Shown: positions 1 to 7,160 of the stretch, piece by piece | Position numbering within the stretch: position 1 is the first letter of the stretch | Layout of the letters: each line of letters begins with the position of its first letter | Source: T1Sed10-7 sp047921175 | GTDB lineage: Bacteria > Actinomycetota > Nitriliruptoria > Nitriliruptorales > Nitriliruptoraceae | Assembly: GCA_047921175.1 (NCBI GenBank) | Contig: JBLRWQ010000039.1 | Coordinates: 1-27,877, forward strand | Direction: 5' to 3' | Length of the DNA stretch: 27,877 nt | Notes under the pieces: generated by a model | Database searches by the model: none | What the model was told of the DNA's origin: nothing | What the model saw: the letters and a program-made list of their open reading frames with translations, nothing else | Made by a program: the position numbers and the translations under genes

Positions 1-241
1 CCTCCGCCCACGTGGACCCATCGCGATGGCTCCTTCGCGGAGTGGTAGCTCCAGGGCTGCCCTCGGCCACGGCCCGGCGAGCCTGACAGGGCCCCGTCCT
101 TCCAACCGGTCGACGGGTCGGTGACGGTGTCTCCTGCCAGGCTTCCAAGCGGCCACCCCGCCGCACCGCCCAACCTGCGCGTAACCGCGCGCGCTCCTGC
201 ACGTCTGGGTTGGTGTCGCCGCCGGCCGTCAGCCGGCCCCC
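1..241. other. Upstream region of the RiPP-like cassette, no gene supported
   Basis: I see no gene I can defend here. A long open frame starts at GTG 121 and runs into the 100-aa gene, but it overlaps the candidate precursor and its first 90 codons look like out-of-frame reading of GC-rich DNA. No clear -35/-10 pair and no strong ribosome site precede ATG 242. The promoter of the cassette, if it lies here, is not recognisable by eye. Confidence 0.5.
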
Positions 242-397
242 ATGGCGACCGCGCAGGGCAGCGGGGATGTCGAGGGCTTCGACCTCGCCATGTTCAGCCC
301 GAGGACCTTCTCTGCCGCGACCCTGGACGTGCTCCGTCCCCTGGCCCAGCCCTACGACGGGCGGGTGGCGTACCCGGACTGGGTCGTGCGTCCGTGA
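242..397 (+). CDS. Candidate RiPP precursor peptide (cyclophane type), 51 aa
   Basis: This 51-aa frame opens at ATG 242; a stop at 182-184 and the absence of other starts leave this as the only long start. The N-terminal half is acidic and leader-like (GDVEGFDLAMFSP, then a helix around residues 22-35). The C-terminal part, QPYDGRVAYPDWVVRP, is rich in aromatic residues in short spacing: Y38, Y44 and W47. Three-residue cyclophane-forming radical SAM enzymes join an aromatic residue to the third residue of an aromatic-X-X motif; Y44-P-D46 and W47-V-V49 have that form, and F13, F18 and F23 add further sites. The stop overlaps the next start as GTGA (394-397) and the radical SAM gene follows 302 bases later. 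No good ribosome site is visible, so it may be leaderless. The role is inferred from size, composition and context; it resembles the AmcA idea of a multi-cyclophane peptide but I cannot confirm family membership. Confidence 0.6.
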   Translation: MATAQGSGDVEGFDLAMFSPRTFSAATLDVLRPLAQPYDGRVAYPDWVVRP

Positions 398-696
398 CCG
401 ACCTGGCCGGTTCCGGCCACGGGCCGGAGCGTCAGGCAACCGTCTCGCCGGAGCCAGCCGCAGCTGCCAGGGACGTCCCCGCCGCAGCGGCGTCCCTGGC
501 CGCCAAGCTGGGCGAGTTCGCCGGTGCCCTGCCGGAGGACGAGCGTCGCCGGTTGGCGGCCGTGCTGCTCAGCGCGATGGATCCCGTCTCGAGGCGACGA
601 TGGGAACCGTCCTCGGACCTGGGTGTAGACCAGGCGGCCTACCTCGACCGGCTGGTGAACCGGAGACGACCCGACGTCACCAAGCGTGAGGAGTGA
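394..696 (+). CDS. Small helical protein between precursor and radical SAM enzyme, 100 aa
   Basis: I do not recognise this family with certainty. I chose GTG 394 because it overlaps the stop of the 51-aa gene (GTGA), which indicates translational coupling; a longer version from GTG 121 would cover the precursor in another frame. Residues 1-35 are alanine- and proline-rich and probably disordered. Residues 36-70 form an amphipathic helix pattern (LAAKLGEFAGALPEDERRRL, then an AMDP-x4-RW turn), and the C-terminus is basic. The helix followed by an AMDP-type turn resembles leader segments of some RiPP precursors, so it could be a second precursor, a leader-like adaptor that presents the 51-aa peptide, or an immunity or chaperone protein. 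It ends 3 bases before the maturase start, and the GAGGAG at its 3' end serves as the maturase ribosome site. Confidence 0.6.
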   Translation: MTDLAGSGHGPERQATVSPEPAAAARDVPAAAASLAAKLGEFAGALPEDERRRLAAVLLSAMDPVSRRRWEPSSDLGVDQAAYLDRLVNRRRPDVTKREE

Positions 697-699
697 GCC

Positions 700-1851
700 A
701 TGGCTGACCTCAACGTGGTGATGAAGAACTCGCGCCTGTGCAACCTGCGGTGCAGCTACTGCACCGACTGGCGCGCCGGGCCCGGCCAGACCATGACGTT
801 CGAGGTCATGGCCAGCGCGATCGACTTCGCCCTGCAGGACCCACACTACGAGCGGATCACCTTCAACTGGCACGGCGGGGAACCGACCCTGCTGCCCACC
901 GCCTTCTACGAGCAGGTCCTGCAGGTGCAGGCCCGACTGCGGCACCCACACCAGCTCATCACGAACACGATGCAGAGCAACGGCACACGCCTCACACCGG
1001 AGCTGATCCGGTTCCTGGAGCGCAACGCGTTCGCGCTAGGCATCAGCCTCGACGGCCCCCAGGAGATCCACGACCGCTACCGGGTGACCGCGGCCGGCGG
1101 TCCGACCTTCGAACGGGTCCTGGACGGGATCCGGCTGCTGTCGGACGCCGGGGTGCCGGTGTCGGCGATCATGGTGGTGAGCGATGACGTGCTGGCCGCT
1201 GGCGCGGACCGGGTCTTCGACACGTTCCTGTCCCTCGGCCTCACCAGCTTCGCGCTCAACCCGGTCCGGCCCGTCAACCAACCCCTGGCGCCGCCGGCGA
1301 CCCCGACCCGCAACTACGCGGATCCACCCCGGTACACGGCGTTCCTGCGGCGGCTCGTCGATCGGTGGATCGAGCACGGCGATCCGCGCATCAGGATCCG
1401 GGAGGTCACCAGCCTGCTCCAGCGGCTCCGGTCCGAGCTACCGCAGGTCTGCACGCTGGCCGGTGGCTGCTTCGGACTCATCTACCGGGTCGACCCCGAT
1501 GGGCTTCTCGCGCACTGCGGCCACTTCGACGGCGACGAGCGGTTCGTGCTCGGCAACGTGCTCACCGACGATCTCCCGCGGATCGTGCAGGGGGACCGGT
1601 TCGCCGCGCGGGTGCGGGACAACGAGCGGGAGCTCGAGCAGCTCCGGGGGTGCCCCGAGTTCGCGGTCTGCAACGGGTGGTGCCCGCACGACCGCTACCT
1701 CTCCGCACGCCACAACCCCGACCACTCCTCGACGTGCTGCGGCCTGTCGGACCTGATCGGCCATCTCCGTGCCCGGCTCGACGACGTCCAGGCGATGTCC
1801 ACGGCGTCGGTCGACGCCGCGGGACTGGGCGGGCTGCCGGTTCTCACCTAG
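700..1851 (+). CDS. Radical SAM/SPASM peptide maturase (probable cyclophane-forming)
   Basis: This 383-aa protein has the radical SAM core motif CNLRCSYC with C14, C18 and C21 binding the SAM-cleaving 4Fe-4S cluster, the GGEP SAM-binding motif at 59-62, and ISLDGP near 115-120, all typical of peptide-modifying enzymes. The C-terminal half carries a SPASM-type set of cysteines: C251, C257, C273, C318, C324, C328 and C346/C347, expected to hold auxiliary clusters. Length and pattern fit the XyeB/FxsB/AmcB group of cyclophane-forming enzymes that make aromatic-ring to side-chain C-C bonds; which member cannot be told by eye. ATG 700 has GAGGAG 6 bases upstream. It follows two small genes in the same direction, the first an aromatic-rich peptide, which supports a RiPP role. 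No transporter or protease gene lies beside it, so export may use another locus. Anaerobic sulfatase-maturase-like activity is the main alternative, but no sulfatase is nearby. Confidence 0.82.
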   Translation: MADLNVVMKNSRLCNLRCSYCTDWRAGPGQTMTFEVMASAIDFALQDPHYERITFNWHGGEPTLLPTAFYEQVLQVQARLRHPHQLITNTMQSNGTRLTPELIRFLERNAFALGISLDGPQEIHDRYRVTAAGGPTFERVLDGIRLLSDAGVPVSAIMVVSDDVLAAGADRVFDTFLSLGLTSFALNPVRPVNQPLAPPATPTRNYADPPRYTAFLRRLVDRWIEHGDPRIRIREVTSLLQRLRSELPQVCTLAGGCFGLIYRVDPDGLLAHCGHFDGDERFVLGNVLTDDLPRIVQGDRFAARVRDNERELEQLRGCPEFAVCNGWCPHDRYLSARHNPDHSSTCCGLSDLIGHLRARLDDVQAMSTASVDAAGLGGLPVLT

Positions 1852-1929
1852 CCGACGGGAGCCACGCTTGGATGAAGTCCGGCGGCGCACGCGGCCGGCC
1901 CGCCCGGCGCTGGCACGTCACCGGCCGGA

Positions 1930-2856
1930 TCACCAGTCGAGCACGCCACAGCCGTCGCATCCTTCGTGCTCGGCCGGCTCGACCTGGACCGTCGCATGCT
2001 CGATGCCGTAGTGGGTGCGGAGCAGCGCACGCGTCCGGTCGAGCGCGTCGTGAGCGTCCGCGCCCGGATCCAGCCGGAGATGCACCGAGGCGACCTCCAT
2101 CCCGGACGTCAGCGTCCACAGGTGCAGGTCGTGCACGTCGGCAACACCGTCGACCTGGTGCAGCTCGCCGCGCAGCTCGGAGAGGTCGATGTCGTGCGGC
2201 GCGGCCTGGACGAGCACGCGCACGGCTCGGCTGCCGAGCCTCCAGGCGCGCGGCACGATGAACAGGGCGATGCCGATGGCGAAGATCGGGTCGATGCGCG
2301 TGAACCCGGTCGTCTGCACGACCACCGCCGCGGTCACCACGCCCACCGAGGCGATGAGGTCGGCCAGCACCTCGAGGTAGGCGCCCTGTATGTTGAGCGA
2401 CGCGTCCTTGCCGCCCCGCAGGAGCCAGAACGCCACCAGGTTCACGACCAGCCCGAGTGCGCCGATGACCAGCATGGGGAGGCCGAGCACCTCGGGCGGA
2501 TCGACCAGGCGTCGGATGGACTCGTAGAGCACGTAGCCGGCCAGGCCGGTCAGGAGCACGGCGTTCGCGAGCGCAGCCAGGATCTCGAGCCGGTACAGCC
2601 CGAAGCTGCGTTGGGCGTCGTCGCGGCGGGTGCTGGCCAGGTGGATCGCGGCCACGGCCATCCCGATGCCGAGCACGTCGGTGAGCATGTGGCCGGCATC
2701 CGACAGCAGCGCCAGCGAGTTCGTCAGCAGGCCACCCACCAGCTCGACCAGGAAGAACCCGCCGATCAGGCAGAACGCGACGACGAGCCGTCGCTTGTAG
2801 GCCGCCCCGGCATGCTGGGCGACCGCCGCGCTCACGTGGTCGTGGCCGTCGGCCAA
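1930..2856 (-). CDS. CDF-family divalent metal cation exporter (CzcD/ZitB-like)
   Basis: A 308-aa integral membrane protein of the cation diffusion facilitator family, which swaps cytoplasmic Zn2+ (or Cd2+, Co2+, Fe2+) for protons. It has a histidine-containing N-terminus, about six membrane segments between residues 24 and 215, and a cytoplasmic C-terminal domain. The metal site in helix 2 is intact (SDAGHMLTD, H56 and D60). In helix 5 the usual HxxxD is ExxxD (E162, D166), which may shift metal preference. The last residues carry a CDGC motif (near 300-303) that could bind metal. The start is TTG at 2856, chosen because AGGAGG lies 6 bases upstream. It is divergent from the feo operon across a 232-base spacer, and convergent with the radical SAM gene. 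A palindrome covers its likely -10 region, suggesting control by a metal sensor. Confidence 0.9.
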   Translation of the reverse strand: MADGHDHVSAAVAQHAGAAYKRRLVVAFCLIGGFFLVELVGGLLTNSLALLSDAGHMLTDVLGIGMAVAAIHLASTRRDDAQRSFGLYRLEILAALANAVLLTGLAGYVLYESIRRLVDPPEVLGLPMLVIGALGLVVNLVAFWLLRGGKDASLNIQGAYLEVLADLIASVGVVTAAVVVQTTGFTRIDPIFAIGIALFIVPRAWRLGSRAVRVLVQAAPHDIDLSELRGELHQVDGVADVHDLHLWTLTSGMEVASVHLRLDPGADAHDALDRTRALLRTHYGIEHATVQVEPAEHEGCDGCGVLDW

Positions 2857-2895
2857 CAGGACCCTCCTGGCGAGACGGGTGCGGGGGTGCGCCGC

Positions 2896-2914
2896 AGGTG
2901 GACCGGCTCCACCT
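2896..2914 (-). promoter_or_regulatory. Palindrome over the CDF promoter (candidate operator)
   Basis: AGGTGGACCGGCTCCACCT is an inverted repeat with 7-base arms and a 5-base centre. On the minus strand a TAAGGT hexamer (2916-2911) overlaps its end and fits a -10 element for the metal exporter, whose start lies about 40 bases further on. A repressor bound here would block the promoter. The sensor is unknown; no regulator gene lies next to it. Confidence 0.4.
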
Positions 2915-2976
2915 TACGTCGACGCACCGGCGGTCGGGTCATGGCCATGGTGACCGCCACGGACCCCGGATGGGCG

Positions 2977-3011
2977 GGGACCCTCGACCCGTGGGACGGG
3001 TCGGAGGTCCC
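2977..3011 (+). other. Strong hairpin in the CDF/feo divergent spacer
   Basis: The inner stem is CGACCCGT (2985-2992) and ACGGGTCG (2996-3003), perfectly paired around a GGG loop. An outer stem of GGGACC (2977-2982) and GGTCCC (3006-3011) is separated from it by a 2x2 mismatch. There is no T-run, and both flanking genes point away, so it is not an ordinary terminator. It could be a leader RNA structure or a protein-binding site. Confidence 0.45.
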
Positions 3012-3013
3012 TG

Positions 3014-3032
3014 TCAGGTCGGCCTAAGCAAG
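3014..3032 (+). promoter_or_regulatory. Candidate IdeR/DtxR box upstream of feo
   Basis: TCAGGTCGGCCTAAGCAAG matches the known IdeR/DtxR consensus TWAGGTWAGSCTWACCTWA at about 13 of 19 positions, including AGGT and GCCTAA. It lies 57 bases upstream of feoA, where an Fe2+-dependent repressor would be expected to act. The right half is weaker than the left. Confidence 0.4.
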
Positions 3033-3088
3033 GGCACCCTTCCCTCAGGTGGTCGGTCGCGACCGCCAGCTTCCCCGGTGAGGCCGTC

Positions 3089-3325
3089 ATGACCCTGGAC
3101 CAGGTGCCGACGCGCACCGCCGTGATCGTCGCCACGGTCACCCTGCCCGACGCCGAGCAGCGCCGGCTGACCGAGCTCGGCGTGCGTCACGGCGCCCGGG
3201 TCGAGGTGCTCCGGCGTGCGCCCTTCGGCGGCCCGCTGGCGCTGCGCGTCGCGGACGCCCTGCTGGCCCTGCGCCGGACCCAGGCCGCCCGGATCGTCGT
3301 CGCCGAGGCAGCCGACCATGCGTGA
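3089..3325 (+). CDS. feoA: FeoA, SH3-like ferrous iron transport accessory protein
   Basis: A 78-aa FeoA, the small cytosolic SH3-fold partner of the FeoB Fe2+ transporter. Recognisable pattern: leucine-rich start, LTELGVRHGARVEVLRRAPFGGPLALRV (about residues 26-53), with the glycine-turn GVRxGARVEV and FGGPLALRV core, and a final basic valine-rich strand. Length is normal for the family. ATG 3089 is preceded by GGTGAGG. Its stop lies inside the next gene (8-base overlap), so the feo genes are read as one message. The upstream spacer carries a candidate IdeR box, consistent with iron-repressed expression. Confidence 0.88.
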   Translation: MTLDQVPTRTAVIVATVTLPDAEQRRLTELGVRHGARVEVLRRAPFGGPLALRVADALLALRRTQAARIVVAEAADHA

Positions 3326-3872
3326 TCGTCGACCGCCGGCCGCCGCGCGCCGGGTCCACGTCGCCCTGGCCGGCAACCCCAACGTGGGCAAGTCGAGCCT
3401 GTTCAACCGCCTGACCGGGGCCCACCAGCACGTCGCCAACTGGCCCGGCAAGACCGTCGAGCGCCACGTCGGCACCTGTCGCGTCGGCGACGTCGAGGTG
3501 GAGCTGGTCGACCTGCCCGGCACCTACAGCCTGGCGGGCGCCTCCCCCGAGGAGCAGGTCGCCGAGGAGGCCCTGCTGGATCCGGCCCTGGATGCGGTCG
3601 TCGTGGTGCTCGACAGCACCAACCTGGAGCGCAACCTGTACCTCGCCGCCCAGATCGCCGAGCTCGGCCGGCCGATGATCCTGGTGCTGAACATGACGGA
3701 TGCGGCCGCCCGGGACGGCTTCGTGCTCGATGACGACGCGCTCGCCGCGGCGCTCGGCGCACCGGTGGTCCGCACGATCGCCCGGACGGGCACCGGGCTC
3801 GACGAGCTGCGCACCGCACTTCGCGCCGTGGTCCCGGCCGTGCGCGGGGTCGACGGCGAGGTGCGCGCATGA
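3318..3872 (+). CDS. feoB: FeoB N-terminal GTPase domain as a separate protein
   Basis: This 184-aa protein is the G domain of FeoB, normally the N-terminal part of a single long polypeptide. G1 is GNPNVGKS (19-26), the G2 threonine is T46 in NWPGKTVE, G3 is DLPG (65-68) and G4 is NMTD (125-128). It hydrolyses GTP and gates Fe2+ uptake through the membrane part encoded by the next gene. It starts inside the end of feoA and ends in an ATGA overlap with the permease gene, which begins with the FeoB linker region. The two frames differ, so a single frameshift in an ancestral feoB would give this split; the ATGA and an upstream GAGGTG argue that the split is real and translated. Confidence 0.88.
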   Translation: MRDRRPPAAARRVHVALAGNPNVGKSSLFNRLTGAHQHVANWPGKTVERHVGTCRVGDVEVELVDLPGTYSLAGASPEEQVAEEALLDPALDAVVVVLDSTNLERNLYLAAQIAELGRPMILVLNMTDAAARDGFVLDDDALAAALGAPVVRTIARTGTGLDELRTALRAVVPAVRGVDGEVRA

Positions 3873-5599
3873 GCTCCCCCTCCGCCCCGTCCGCCTTGCC
3901 GATCGACTACGGCGAGGTGGTCGAGGCCGAGCTCGCGCGCCTGACCCCGGCCGTGGAAGGCCTCCACCTCGAGGGTCGCGCCGAGCCGCGCTGGCTGGCG
4001 CTGCGACTGCTCGAGGAGGAGCCGGTCGCCACCGCGCTGGTGGCCAGCGCACCCGGCGGCGCGGCGGTGGTCGCCGAGGCGACGGCCGCTGCGGCCCGGA
4101 TCCGCGCGGCGCTCGGGGTCCCCGCCGGCCTGGTGATCGCCGACCACCGCTACCGCGTCGCCCACGAGGTCGCGGCCGCCACCGTGACGCGCGAGACCGT
4201 GCCGCGCTCGCGGACCGACCGCCTCGACGAGGTGCTCACGCACCCGTGGCTCGGCATGCCGATCTTCCTCGCGCTGATGTGGCTGACCTTCACCCTCGTG
4301 GTCGAGGTGGCCGATCCGTTCATCGGCTGGATCGAGGAGCTGACCGAGGGGCCGCTGGCCCGTGCCGGGACCGCGCTCCTCGGTCTGGTCGGGTTGGCCG
4401 ACACCTGGGTCGAGGGGGTCGTGGTCGACGGGCTGCTCTCCGGCATCGGTGCGGTGCTGGTGTTCCTGCCGATCCTCGCGATGCTCTACCTCGCCCTCGG
4501 GGTCCTGGAGGACTCGGGCTACATGGCCCGCGCGGCCTTCCTGATGGACCGGGTGATGGCCCCGATCGGGCTGTCCGGCAAGAGCTTCCTGCCCCTGCTG
4601 CTGGGGTTCGGGTGCAACGTCCCGGGGGTGTACGCGACGCGGGTGCTGGACCGGCGCCGCGACCGGGTGCTGACCGGCCTGCTGCTGCCGTTCGTGTCCT
4701 GCGCCGCCCGCCTGCCGGTCTACGTGCTGCTCGCCACGGTGTTCTTCGCTCGCGCCTCCGGCACGGTCGTGTTCGCGATGTACCTGCTGTCGATCGCGAC
4801 GGTGCTCGTGCTCGGCGCGATCCTGGACCGGGTCCTGCTGCGGTCGGAGCGCACGGGCTCGTTCGTGCTGGAGCTGCCCTCCTACCGACGCCCCAGCGTG
4901 CGGGTGCTCGGCAGCTACGTCGGCCAGCGGGTGGGTGCCTTCGTGACGGAGGCCGGCCCGGTCATCCTCGCCGGTGCGGTCGGTATCTGGCTGCTGCTGT
5001 CCATCCCGGTCGGCGGTGACGGGACCTTCACGGACACCGACCTGGACGACAGCGCCTTCGCGGCTACCGCACGGGTCGTGGCGCCGACGCTGGCGCCCGC
5101 GGGGCTCGACAGCTGGGAGGTCTCCGGCACGCTGCTCACCGGTCTGGTCGCCAAGGAGGTCATGATCGCCTCCTTCTGGCAGGTCCTCGACGTGGAGCCG
5201 GCGCAGGAGCCACCGGAGCCGCTCACGGTGCGCGAGGAGCTGGTGGAGCTCGGCACCGGCCTCCTGGCGGCCACGCGCGACGCCGTGCTGGCCGTGCCGG
5301 CGATGGTCGGGCTCGAGCTCCGGACCGAGGACGACGACGACACCTCCGGGCTTGCAGCACCGCTGCGCGACACCCTGGACGCCTCCAGCGGCGGGTACGC
5401 CACCGCGGCCGCGCTCGCGCTGATGGTGTTCGTGCTCCTGTACCTGCCCTGCTTCGCCACGATCGCGGCGCTGCGTCAGGAGCTGGGCAACCGCTGGGCG
5501 GCGCTGTCGGTCGGGCTGAGCCTGACGGTGGCGTGGGTCGGCGCGACGCTGGTGTTCCAGGTCGGCCGCCTGCTCACCCGCCTGCTGGCGGGGGGGTGA
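3869..5599 (+). CDS. feoB: FeoB membrane permease domain as a separate protein
   Basis: A 576-aa polytopic membrane protein equal to the rest of FeoB. Residues 12-60 (PIDYGEVVEAEL ... RWLALRLLEEE) match the linker and helical region that in ordinary FeoB directly follows the G domain. The first hydrophobic block starts near residue 130. Gate motifs typical of FeoB are present: GFGCNVPG near residue 248 and PFVSCAARLPVY near residue 272, each with the conserved cysteine. The C-terminal membrane bundle is complete. The start at 3869 overlaps the G-domain stop (ATGA), so the two chains should be made in equal amounts and assemble together. Downstream, feoC follows after 6 bases. Confidence 0.9.
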   Translation: MSSPSAPSALPIDYGEVVEAELARLTPAVEGLHLEGRAEPRWLALRLLEEEPVATALVASAPGGAAVVAEATAAAARIRAALGVPAGLVIADHRYRVAHEVAAATVTRETVPRSRTDRLDEVLTHPWLGMPIFLALMWLTFTLVVEVADPFIGWIEELTEGPLARAGTALLGLVGLADTWVEGVVVDGLLSGIGAVLVFLPILAMLYLALGVLEDSGYMARAAFLMDRVMAPIGLSGKSFLPLLLGFGCNVPGVYATRVLDRRRDRVLTGLLLPFVSCAARLPVYVLLATVFFARASGTVVFAMYLLSIATVLVLGAILDRVLLRSERTGSFVLELPSYRRPSVRVLGSYVGQRVGAFVTEAGPVILAGAVGIWLLLSIPVGGDGTFTDTDLDDSAFAATARVVAPTLAPAGLDSWEVSGTLLTGLVAKEVMIASFWQVLDVEPAQEPPEPLTVREELVELGTGLLAATRDAVLAVPAMVGLELRTEDDDDTSGLAAPLRDTLDASSGGYATAAALALMVFVLLYLPCFATIAALRQELGNRWAALSVGLSLTVAWVGATLVFQVGRLLTRLLAGG

Positions 5600-5605
5600 G
5601 GCCGG

Positions 5606-5845
5606 ATGCTCCTCGCCCTGCGTGACGCGATCGCCGAGGCCGGTGGTGCGAGCCTCGACCTCGACGCGTTGGCGCGCCGCGTCGGCGCCGACCGGGACGT
5701 GGTCCGCACCGCCCTGGTCCACGCCATCGACCGGGGCTGGCTGACGGGTATCGAGGTGGCGTCGCTCCCGGCCGGCTGCGGTAGCGCCGGCTGCCGGCCG
5801 GAGCCGGCCAGCGCGGCCTGCCGGCACTGCCCCTTGGCGCGCTGA
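5606..5845 (+). CDS. feoC: FeoC-like winged-helix protein with four cysteines
   Basis: A 79-aa protein whose first 50 residues follow a small winged-helix pattern (LALRDAIAEAGG, LDALARRVGADRDVVRTALVHAIDRGWL). The tail has C58, C63, C72 and C75, the spacing seen in FeoC proteins that bind an oxygen-sensitive Fe-S cluster. FeoC is thought to protect or regulate FeoB. It is the last gene of the feo operon, 6 bases after the permease stop, with GTGAGG as ribosome site. Sequence conservation in this family is low, so the name rests on size, cysteine pattern and position. Confidence 0.75.
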   Translation: MLLALRDAIAEAGGASLDLDALARRVGADRDVVRTALVHAIDRGWLTGIEVASLPAGCGSAGCRPEPASAACRHCPLAR

Positions 5846-5912
5846 GCAGCCGAAGGTCCCTTGCCCGTGCAGCCGACGCTCGGTCATGCTCGCGGGCATT
5901 GGAAGGAGCACC

Positions 5913-7160
5913 GTGGACGCACTCCCCGAGGGCCCGCTGCGCTGGGTCCTGCTCGGCGTGCTCGCCATCGTGCTCGTGGTCTACGTGGTCCTGTTCCTGG
6001 ACATCCGGCGCAGCGAGGTCCGGAACCTCCCGCGGTGGGGCTGGGCGCTCGTCGTCCTACTGGTCTCCTTCCCGATCGGCCCCCTGCTCTACCTCGTCCT
6101 CGGTCGCGTCCCTCGGGCGGAGCAGGCCGCGCCGGCGCCGCCGCCCGCAGCGGGGGACCGGTCCGCGGTGCTGGCCCCGCCGCCTGCGGCCAGCCAGCGG
6201 CCCGATGCACCCGCCCCGCCGCCCGGCGTGCTCGACCTCGCCCCGACGGCGACGCCTGCGGGCGCGGATGCGGACCTGGCCGAGCCGGTCATCAGCACAC
6301 GGGCGCTGAGCAAGCGCTACGGCGAGACCCTCGCGCTCGACCGGGTCGACCTCCACGTCCCACGCGGGGCGACCTACGGCCTGATCGGCCCGAACGGTGC
6401 GGGCAAGACCACCATGCTGTCGATCCTGGCGGGGCTCCGCCGCCCGACCGAGGGGGAGCTCCACCTCGGCGTCGACCAGCGCCGCCTGGCGGTGCTCGTG
6501 GACACCCCCCACTTCGAACCGTGGTTGACCGCACGGGAGGTGGTCGACCTCGCCCGCCACCTGGTGGCCCCGGACCGCGACGGCGATGCCGTCGCCGCCG
6601 CCCTGGCCCAGGTCGGGCTGGCCGAGGCCGCGGACCGGCGCTGCGGGGGGTTCTCCCGGGGGATGCTGCAGCGGCTCGGGCTGGCCACCTGCCTGGTCGG
6701 TGACCCCGAGGTGCTCATGCTCGACGAGCCGTCCTCGGCGCTGGACCCGGCCGGGCGCCGGGAGGTGCTCGACCTGATCGGCCGGCTGGCCCACTCCACG
6801 ACCGTCGTGCTGTCCACCCACATCCTCGCCGATGTCCAGCAGGTCTGCGATGTGGTCGGGGTCATCGACCACGGCACGCTGCGCTACCAGGGGCCGATCG
6901 CCGAGCTGCTCGCCCGGACCTCCTCCGCCTACGCGGTCCATGTCCGGGGCGACAGCCGACGCTTCGCCGCGGCGCTCGCGGCCGAGCCGTGGGTCAGCGA
7001 GGTGGAGGAGCTCGCGCCGGGCCGGTTCCGGCTCGTGACCGCCGATGCGGGTGCTGCGGAGCATCGTCTGCCGCGCCTGGTCGCCGACCACGACCTGGCG
7101 CTGGTGTCCTCGCTCCCGGCGACCGATCTGGAGACCGCCTTCCTGGAGCTGACACGATGA
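5913..7160 (+). CDS. ABC transporter ATPase with N-terminal PLDc_N membrane domain
   Basis: About 415 aa. I chose GTG 5913 because GGAAGGAG lies just upstream; ATG 5886 is in frame but has no such site. Residues 8-65 are two membrane helices with the PLDc_N pattern (VLFLDIRRSEVR, then FPIGPLLYLVLGR). Residues 66-122 are a proline/alanine linker. The ABC domain follows: Walker A GPNGAGKTT (159-167), signature GGFSRGM, Walker B EVLMLDEPSSALDP and switch STH. The Q-loop position reads LVDTPHFEPW, with an acidic residue where most families have glutamine, as in BcrA-type ATPases. It therefore looks like the ATPase of an ABC-2 exporter, tethered to the membrane by its own helices. The permease gene overlaps its stop (ATGA), and uppP follows. 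The substrate is unknown. Confidence 0.85.
   Translation: MDALPEGPLRWVLLGVLAIVLVVYVVLFLDIRRSEVRNLPRWGWALVVLLVSFPIGPLLYLVLGRVPRAEQAAPAPPPAAGDRSAVLAPPPAASQRPDAPAPPPGVLDLAPTATPAGADADLAEPVISTRALSKRYGETLALDRVDLHVPRGATYGLIGPNGAGKTTMLSILAGLRRPTEGELHLGVDQRRLAVLVDTPHFEPWLTAREVVDLARHLVAPDRDGDAVAAALAQVGLAEAADRRCGGFSRGMLQRLGLATCLVGDPEVLMLDEPSSALDPAGRREVLDLIGRLAHSTTVVLSTHILADVQQVCDVVGVIDHGTLRYQGPIAELLARTSSAYAVHVRGDSRRFAAALAAEPWVSEVEELAPGRFRLVTADAGAAEHRLPRLVADHDLALVSSLPATDLETAFLELTR

Noticed and set aside
121..393. N-terminal extension of the 100-aa gene from GTG 121
   Set aside because: It overlaps the precursor frame, has no ribosome site, and the GTGA overlap at 394 explains the start better.
3524..5968. 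814-aa minus-strand open frame opposite the feo genes
   Set aside because: It is a mirror of the real feoB frames in GC-rich DNA; the composition is rich in R, Q, H and G with no domain.
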